The notes under the pieces are model-generated. The model was given only the letters and a program-made list of their open reading frames with translations, did not search any database and was not told the origin of the DNA. This document shows, in pieces, positions 39,067 through 43,550 of a stretch of 43,550 nucleotides of DNA. Position numbers and translations under genes: made by a program. The stretch covers positions 1 to 43,550 of the forward strand of contig DCRR01000011.1 of the NCBI GenBank assembly GCA_002325245.1. Reading direction: 5' to 3'. Within the stretch, counting starts at the first letter, position 1, and each line of letters begins with the position of its first letter. Source of the DNA: Microbacteriaceae bacterium UBA1487 (GTDB taxonomy: Bacteria > Actinomycetota > Actinomycetes > Actinomycetales > Microbacteriaceae).

Positions 39067-40242
39067 ATGACCACGGACAAGACACTGCGGGTGGCCGTCA
39101 TCGGCTACGCGTTCATGGGCAAGGCGCACTCGCAGGCGTGGCGCAACGTCGCCGCCTATTTCGATGTGCCCGCCGTCGAGCAGGCGGTGCTCGTCGGGAG
39201 GAACGCCGGCGAGGTGGCCGCGGCCGCGGCCCGCTTCGGCTGGGCCGAGTCGGCAACCGACTGGCGGGAGGTGATCGCCCGTGACGACATCGACATCATC
39301 GACGTCTGCGCCCCCGGCAACATGCACGCCGAGATCGCGATCGCGGCGCTGGAGGCCGGCAAGCACGTGATCGTCGAGAAGCCGATCGCCAACTCGGTCG
39401 AGGAGGCCGAGCGGATGCTCGCCGCCGCCGAGGCCGCGACCGCCCGCGGCCAGCACGCGATCGTCAACTTCAACTACCGCCGCGTCCCCGCCATCGAGGT
39501 CGCCCGCCAGCTGGTGGCCGAGGGCAGGATCGGCCCGATCCGCCACGTGCGCGCTGCCTACCTTCAGGACTGGCTCAACGACCCGTCGAGCCCGATGAGC
39601 TGGCGACTGCGTCGCGAGACCGCCGGCAGCGGCGCGCTCGGCGACCTCGGCTCGCACATCGCCGACCTGATCCAGCACGTCACCGGCGAGAGCCTCGACG
39701 AGGTCTCGGGCGGGCTCCGCACCTTCGTCGCCGAGCGTCCCGGCGGCGAGGGCGGCGACGGCGGCATCAAGGGCTCCGGAGGCGGCGCCCTCGAGCAGGT
39801 CACCGTCGACGACGCCGCCTGGGGCACCGCGCAGCTGTCGGGCGGCGGCGTCGCGCAGCTCGAGGTGACGCGGCTCGCGCTCGGCAAGAAGAACGGGCTG
39901 ACCCTCGAGATCTTCGGCGAGCACGGCAGCCTCTGCTTCGACCTCGAGAACCTCAACGAGCTGTGGTTCTTCGACGGCGCCGACAGCGCCGGCCGGCAGG
40001 GCTTCCGCCGCATCCTCGTGACCGAGGCCGACCACCCCTGGGTGGGCGCCTGGTGGCCCGACGGCCACATCATCGGCTGGGAGCACACCTTCGTGCACCA
40101 GTTCGCCGCTTTCCTGAACAGCATCCGCGACGACACCCCGTCGAGCCCCTCCTTCGCCGAGGGCCTGCGCGTGCAGCGCGTGCTCGCCGCCATCGAAGCG
40201 AGCTCCGCCGAGGGTTCGCGACGCGTCCGCGTCGCCGACTAG
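39067..40242 (+). CDS. Gfo/Idh/MocA family oxidoreductase
   Basis: Protein of 391 aa. The N-terminal Rossmann domain has RVAVIGYAFMGKAHSQAWRN near residues 8-27 and CAPGNMHAEIAIAALEAGKHVIVEKPIANSVEEAE near 80-115 with the family EKP motif. The C-terminal beta domain contains GSGALGDLGSHIADLIQHVTGES near 190, with the conserved DxGxHxxD pattern. A glycine-rich insert (PGGEGGDGGIKGSGGG, about residues 225-240) is a flexible loop. It probably oxidises or reduces a sugar or inositol-type ring with NAD(P). The ATG at 39067 has GAAGGGACC upstream. The isomerase follows after 43 bases. Confidence 0.87.
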   Translation: MTTDKTLRVAVIGYAFMGKAHSQAWRNVAAYFDVPAVEQAVLVGRNAGEVAAAAARFGWAESATDWREVIARDDIDIIDVCAPGNMHAEIAIAALEAGKHVIVEKPIANSVEEAERMLAAAEAATARGQHAIVNFNYRRVPAIEVARQLVAEGRIGPIRHVRAAYLQDWLNDPSSPMSWRLRRETAGSGALGDLGSHIADLIQHVTGESLDEVSGGLRTFVAERPGGEGGDGGIKGSGGGALEQVTVDDAAWGTAQLSGGGVAQLEVTRLALGKKNGLTLEIFGEHGSLCFDLENLNELWFFDGADSAGRQGFRRILVTEADHPWVGAWWPDGHIIGWEHTFVHQFAAFLNSIRDDTPSSPSFAEGLRVQRVLAAIEASSAEGSRRVRVAD

Positions 40243-40285
40243 CGGCGGCGCTGCCCACTCGTTCCACCCAACGCAAGGAGAAGCA

Positions 40286-41293
40286 ATGACGCATCCTGTC
40301 ACCCTGTTCACCGGCCAGTGGGGGGATCTCCCCCTCGAAGAGGTCGCCAAGCTCGCGAGCGGCTGGGGCTACGACGGCCTCGAGCTCGCCTGCTGGGGCG
40401 ACCACCTCGACGTCTGGCGCGCCTCCGAGGACGACGCCTACGTGCAGTCGCGGCTCGACATCCTCGACAAGTACGACCTGAAGCTGTTCGCGATTTCGAA
40501 CCACCTCAAGGGCCAGGCCGTCTGCGACGACCCGATCGACTTCCGCCACGAGGCGATCGTCGGCGCGAAGGTCTGGGGCGACGGCGACGCCGAGGGCGTG
40601 CGCCAGCGCGCCGCCGAGGAGATGAAGCGCACCGCCATCGCCGCGCGCAAGCTCGGCGTCGACACCGTCATCGGCTTCACCGGCTCGAAGATCTGGCAGT
40701 ACGTGGCCATGTTCCCGCCGGTCGGCCAGGACGTGATCGACGCCGGCTACCAGGACTTCGCGGATCGCTGGAACCCGATCCTCGACGTCTACGACTCCGA
40801 GGGCGTGCGATTCGCGCACGAGGTGCACCCGTCGGAGATCGCCTACGACTACTGGACGACCGTGCGCACGCTCGAGGCGATCGACCACCGCGAGGCGTTC
40901 GGGCTCAACTGGGACCCGTCGCACATGGTGTGGCAGGGGCTGGACCCGGTCGCGTTCATCCTCGACTTCGCCGACCGCATCTACCACGTGGACTGCAAGG
41001 ACACGCGGATGCGCATGGGCAACGGCCGCAACGGCATCCTCGGCTCGCACCGCCCGTGGGCCGATCCGCGCCGCGGCTGGGACTTCGTGTCGACGGGCCG
41101 CGGCGACGTGCCGTGGGAGGACGCGATCCGCGCCCTCAACTCGATCGGCTACGACGGCCCCATCTCGGTCGAGTGGGAGGACGCCGGCATGGACCGCCTC
41201 CAGGGCGCGCCCGCCGGTCTCGAGTACGTGCGCTCGCTGCTCTGGAACGTGCCGACCGGCTCCTTCGACGACGCCTTCGCTGCCAAGGACTAG
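40286..41293 (+). CDS. Sugar phosphate isomerase/epimerase-like TIM barrel protein
   Basis: Xylose-isomerase-like TIM-barrel (AP endonuclease 2 family) protein of 335 aa. Likely metal ligands are Glu in FAHEVHPSEIAYD near residue 178, Asp and His in LNWDPSHMVWQG near 215, the IYHVDCKDTRMR strand near 236 and Glu in ISVEWEDAGMD near 292. It would catalyse isomerisation, epimerisation or elimination on a sugar, acting after the Gfo/Idh/MocA dehydrogenase, a frequent gene pair. Similar barrels also form one subunit of C-glycoside deglycosidases, but the small partner is not seen here. CAAGGAGAAG precedes the ATG. Confidence 0.85.
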   Translation: MTHPVTLFTGQWGDLPLEEVAKLASGWGYDGLELACWGDHLDVWRASEDDAYVQSRLDILDKYDLKLFAISNHLKGQAVCDDPIDFRHEAIVGAKVWGDGDAEGVRQRAAEEMKRTAIAARKLGVDTVIGFTGSKIWQYVAMFPPVGQDVIDAGYQDFADRWNPILDVYDSEGVRFAHEVHPSEIAYDYWTTVRTLEAIDHREAFGLNWDPSHMVWQGLDPVAFILDFADRIYHVDCKDTRMRMGNGRNGILGSHRPWADPRRGWDFVSTGRGDVPWEDAIRALNSIGYDGPISVEWEDAGMDRLQGAPAGLEYVRSLLWNVPTGSFDDAFAAKD

Positions 41294-41310
41294 ACCGCAC
41301 CGCACGACGA

Positions 41311-41345
41311 AGCGGGCCGAACCTGGATCACAGGTTCGGCCCGCT
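41311..41345. terminator. Strong bidirectional hairpin after the isomerase gene
   Basis: Perfect 15-base stem AGCGGGCCGAACCTG / CAGGTTCGGCCCGCT with loop GATCA, between the convergent stops at 41293 and 41358. Confidence 0.85.
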
Positions 41346-41357
41346 GTCGTTGCCGGG

Positions 41358-42029
41358 TCAGTCGCCGAGCAGTGCGCCCGCGGCCTCGAGCATCTCGATC
41401 ATGCGCCCGCGCATGTGGCCGATGTGCTCCTTCACCGCCGGTTCGATCGCGTCGTAGTCCTGGGCGATGATCGCGTTCGCGAGCACGAGGTGCTCCTGCG
41501 AGCACGCCTCCAGCCGCGACTGCAGCGAGGCGGCGCGCATCCAGAAGCGCTGGATGCGACGCCGCGTCTCCTTGACCGTGTCGGCGACGAGCTGGTTGTC
41601 GGCGATCGTGTTGACGGTGCGGTGGAACGCCAGGTCGGCGGCCGACCAGGAGGCCCGATCGTCCGCCGCCGCGGCGCGCTGCATCTCGGCAACGCTTGCG
41701 GTGAGCAGTTCGATGTCGGCCTCGGTGAGTTTGCTCGAGGCCTTGCGGCACACGTACGTGTCGAGCGCCTCGAGCAGGTCGCACGCGTCGTTGACCTCCT
41801 GAATGGTCAGCTGCGAGACCGCGAAGCGCGCGCTGTCGGTGCGCTTGACCAGCCCCTCCTTCTCGAGGCGCTGGAGCGCTTCGCGCACGGGGGTGCGACT
41901 GATGCCGAGCTGGGTCGCGATCCGGTTCTCCGAGAGCGGTGCCCCGGAGCGGATGCGAAACCCCGTGATCTCGGCCAAGAGCCACTCGTACGCGGTGTCG
42001 ACGCGCGAGCCAACTTCATCAGCGGTCAT
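41358..42029 (-). CDS. GntR family (FCD) transcriptional regulator
   Basis: Protein of 223 aa. The winged helix-turn-helix is at about residues 8-72 (AYEWLLAEITGFRIRSGAPLSENRIATQLGISRTPVREALQRLEKEGLVKR). A helical FCD ligand domain follows, with metal-type residues in SAADLAFHRTVN near 132, SQEHLVLANAI near 180 and KEHIGHMRGR near 200. It is the likely controller of the surrounding catabolic genes through the palindrome at 38971. The ATG at 42027-42029 has TGGAAG upstream, and TATAGT (minus strand, 42053-42058) would be its -10 box; a TTG at 42053 in the same frame overlaps that box and is unlikely. Confidence 0.88.
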   Translation of the reverse strand: MTADEVGSRVDTAYEWLLAEITGFRIRSGAPLSENRIATQLGISRTPVREALQRLEKEGLVKRTDSARFAVSQLTIQEVNDACDLLEALDTYVCRKASSKLTEADIELLTASVAEMQRAAAADDRASWSAADLAFHRTVNTIADNQLVADTVKETRRRIQRFWMRAASLQSRLEACSQEHLVLANAIIAQDYDAIEPAVKEHIGHMRGRMIEMLEAAGALLGD

Positions 42030-42062
42030 GGTGCTTCCATTCGATCGAGCCAACTATAGGAC

Positions 42063-42977
42063 TCACATGGTGCGGTCGATGAATTCCCGCGTGTGCACGT
42101 CCACCGGCACCTTCTCGAGCTCGAGGATTCCGCGCGCGACATGTTCGCTGTAGCGGCGGAACGCCTCCTCGCCCTTTTCGGCCGTCGCGCGCATCGGGTT
42201 GCCGATGATGCCGTTCTCGACGAACTCATGGTGGTCCATCGGGAAGGTGAAGTACTGGTAGCCCTCGAACTCGGTGTCGGGCATGCCGTCGTTCTTCTTG
42301 AAGGCGTCCGGCAGGAAGGCCGGCGTGTGGGCCCGGGTGTCGACCGCGCGCTCCATGCGCACCAGGTCCGGGTTCCACGCCATGTCCTGCGAGGTCTCGA
42401 GCTCGCTCGAGTGCCAGCCCGGCGTCTCCTCCGGCGGGTTCTCCATGAGGCCTTCGAGCACGCCCGTGTAGCGCTCCATGAAGGGCTTCACGAACGAGAT
42501 CAGGGCCCCGGTCTCGTAGCGGAGCTTGCGCAGCACTGGGTCGACGACCTTGGTGTTGGAGCCGTGGCCGTTGATGAAGATGATCCGGTTGAAGCCGTGG
42601 TGGATGAGGCTGCGCGCCACATCGTTCATGAGGTTGAGCAGCGTCGACGCGCGCAGCGTGACGGTGCCGCGACCCTGTCCGACGCCGTACATGTGCTGCG
42701 GCGAGTAGCCCGCCCACAGCGGCGGCGTGTGCAGCACGCCGATGTGCTCGGAGATGCGCTCCGAGATCTCGATCGCGGTGATCGTGTCGGTGTAGAGCGG
42801 CAGGTGCGGACCGTGCTGCTCGGTGCTCGCCATGGGAACGAGGATCGTGTCCTTCGTCTTGAGGTACTCCTCGATGTCGACGTAGGAGAGGTAGGCGTGG
42901 TTCCAGGAGCGGAACTTCTCGCGGAACTCGTCGTCGCCGGTGGTGAGGCGCGCGATCTTGCGCTCGGGGCGGGTCAT
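42063..42977 (-). CDS. Creatininase-family hydrolase
   Basis: Protein of 304 aa from the creatininase/creatinine amidohydrolase fold. Metal-site motifs are ILVPMASTEQHGPHLPLYTDTI near residues 45-66 (Glu, His, His, Asp), FINGHGSNTKV near 134 (His) and GWHSSELETSQDM near 188 (the distal Glu). The family opens cyclic amides or formamides (creatinine, FAPy, mycofactocin precursor). The true substrate is open; a cyclic amide or lactone of the imported compound would fit. The ATG at 42975-42977 has AAAGGAG overlapping the stop of the upstream UPF0261 gene, so the two form an operon. Confidence 0.87.
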   Translation of the reverse strand: MTRPERKIARLTTGDDEFREKFRSWNHAYLSYVDIEEYLKTKDTILVPMASTEQHGPHLPLYTDTITAIEISERISEHIGVLHTPPLWAGYSPQHMYGVGQGRGTVTLRASTLLNLMNDVARSLIHHGFNRIIFINGHGSNTKVVDPVLRKLRYETGALISFVKPFMERYTGVLEGLMENPPEETPGWHSSELETSQDMAWNPDLVRMERAVDTRAHTPAFLPDAFKKNDGMPDTEFEGYQYFTFPMDHHEFVENGIIGNPMRATAEKGEEAFRRYSEHVARGILELEKVPVDVHTREFIDRTM

Positions 42978-42980
42978 GGC

Positions 42981-43550
42981 TTACTCCTTTGTGGTGATGA
43001 GGGTGAGGAACCGCTCGGCGACGAGGCGGCCGAGGTCGGGGTCGTTGATGTGGTGGTCGGTCGTCTCGACCGTGATGCCGCCGCGCAGGTTCGCGCGCAG
43101 TTCGGCGAGGAACAGCTGATCGCCCTCCGGATCCCAGAACGGGCCCTCCGGGGTGGCCGGGATCGAGAGGCCGCGCAGTGGCATCACGATGTGCACCGGC
43201 GCCGTCGACTCGTTGACCCGCTCGGCGAAGATCCTCCCCATGAGCTTCTTCTCCTCGTGCGTGGCGCGCACCAGGGTGTACTCGGGGTTGTGGTCGTAGA
43301 CCGGCCGATCCGCCATGTTCTCGGGGATCGAGCTCGCCGCCCACACCGAGAAGTCGATGCAGCCGGGCACCAGCACCTGCGGGATCCCGAGCCGGCCCAC
43401 CACGCGCAGCCGGTCAGGGCCGCCGTTGTGGATGCCCCCGACGAGCGGATCGTTGATCTCGTTCGTCGTGTAGTCGATGACTCCCATGAACTGGCCTTCG
43501 GCCGCGAGCTCCTCCATCGCCGGACCGCCGACCCCGTTGGAGTGGAAGAC
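42981..43550 (-). CDS. UPF0261 / Tm-1-like ATP-binding protein, C-terminal part (runs off the window)
   Basis: The visible 189 residues are the C-terminal domain of the UPF0261 (Tm-1-like) family: VFHSNGVGGPAMEELAAEGQFMGVIDYTTNEINDPLVGGIHNGGPDRLRVVGRLGIPQVLVPGCIDFSVW, then TLVRATHEEKKLMGRIFAERVN, VHIVMPLRGLSIPATPEGPFWDPEGD and DHHINDPDLGRLVAERF near the end. The open frame continues past 43550, so an ATG at 43517 is internal. Bacterial members have no firmly assigned reaction; the plant relative Tm-1 binds ATP. The stop lies 3 bases before the creatininase-family start. Confidence 0.85.
   Translation of the reverse strand, partial: VFHSNGVGGPAMEELAAEGQFMGVIDYTTNEINDPLVGGIHNGGPDRLRVVGRLGIPQVLVPGCIDFSVWAASSIPENMADRPVYDHNPEYTLVRATHEEKKLMGRIFAERVNESTAPVHIVMPLRGLSIPATPEGPFWDPEGDQLFLAELRANLRGGITVETTDHHINDPDLGRLVAERFLTLITTKE

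Noticed and set aside
39067..41293. Dehydrogenase-isomerase pair as a C-glycoside cleavage system
   Set aside because: The required small partner subunit of known C-glycoside deglycosidases is not visible in the window, so this is left only as one possibility.

Overview
The window is very GC-rich, with short intergenic gaps, many ATGA/GTGA stop-start overlaps, frequent GTG and TTG starts, several apparently leaderless promoters, a LAXTG (sortase E type) wall anchor, an F420/FMN luciferase-like oxidoreductase and iron boxes of the DtxR/IdeR type. All of this fits a high-GC Gram-positive actinobacterium, most likely a Microbacteriaceae-like soil or plant associate (inference). No rRNA, tRNA, CRISPR array, integrase or transposase is visible, and no gap without a gene exceeds 300 bases.

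Layout. 0-2.9 kb (minus): a lipoate ligase-like gene, heme/iron permease and ATPase in one coupled operon behind an iron box. 2.9-5.6 kb: a monoacylglycerol-lipase-like hydrolase, and a divergent MarR regulator coupled to an MFS exporter, with a large dyad in front of marR. 5.6-9.1 kb (minus): the circularly permuted ATP-grasp, alpha-E and transglutaminase triad. 9.2-17.1 kb: a LacI regulator and a six-gene sugar operon (cupin sugar isomerase-like protein, DUF4432 mutarotase-like protein, CUT2 ABC transporter), tied together by a shared palindromic operator. 17.3-25.3 kb (plus): a DeoR regulator, bifunctional rhamnulose-1-P aldolase/lactaldehyde dehydrogenase, rhamnulokinase, a glucosamine-6-phosphate deaminase-like protein, an LLM oxidoreductase, then lldR-lldD. 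The rhamnose genes would yield DHAP and L-lactate, and LldD would oxidise the lactate to pyruvate. No classical L-rhamnose isomerase is in the window.

25.4-28.5 kb: a large exported protein with four lamin-tail-domain repeats, a propeller-like domain and a LASTG anchor. 28.6-30.7 kb: a KtrB/KtrA potassium transporter. 30.7-32.6 kb: htaA and hmuT (heme receptor and heme-binding lipoprotein) behind a perfect iron box, but without the permease and ATPase; these seem to be the genes at 0-1.8 kb, some 29 kb away. 32.7-34.2 kb: a small esterase-like hydrolase and an SDR dehydrogenase.

34.2-43.5 kb: a complete branched-chain-amino-acid-type (Liv) ABC transporter, a divergent Gfo/Idh/MocA dehydrogenase plus TIM-barrel isomerase, a GntR/FCD regulator, a creatininase-family hydrolase and a UPF0261 (Tm-1-like) protein that runs off the window. 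With the SDR, this looks like a catabolic locus for one unidentified, probably sugar- or polyol-derived compound, possibly containing an amide or lactone. It is the best candidate here for an undescribed system.
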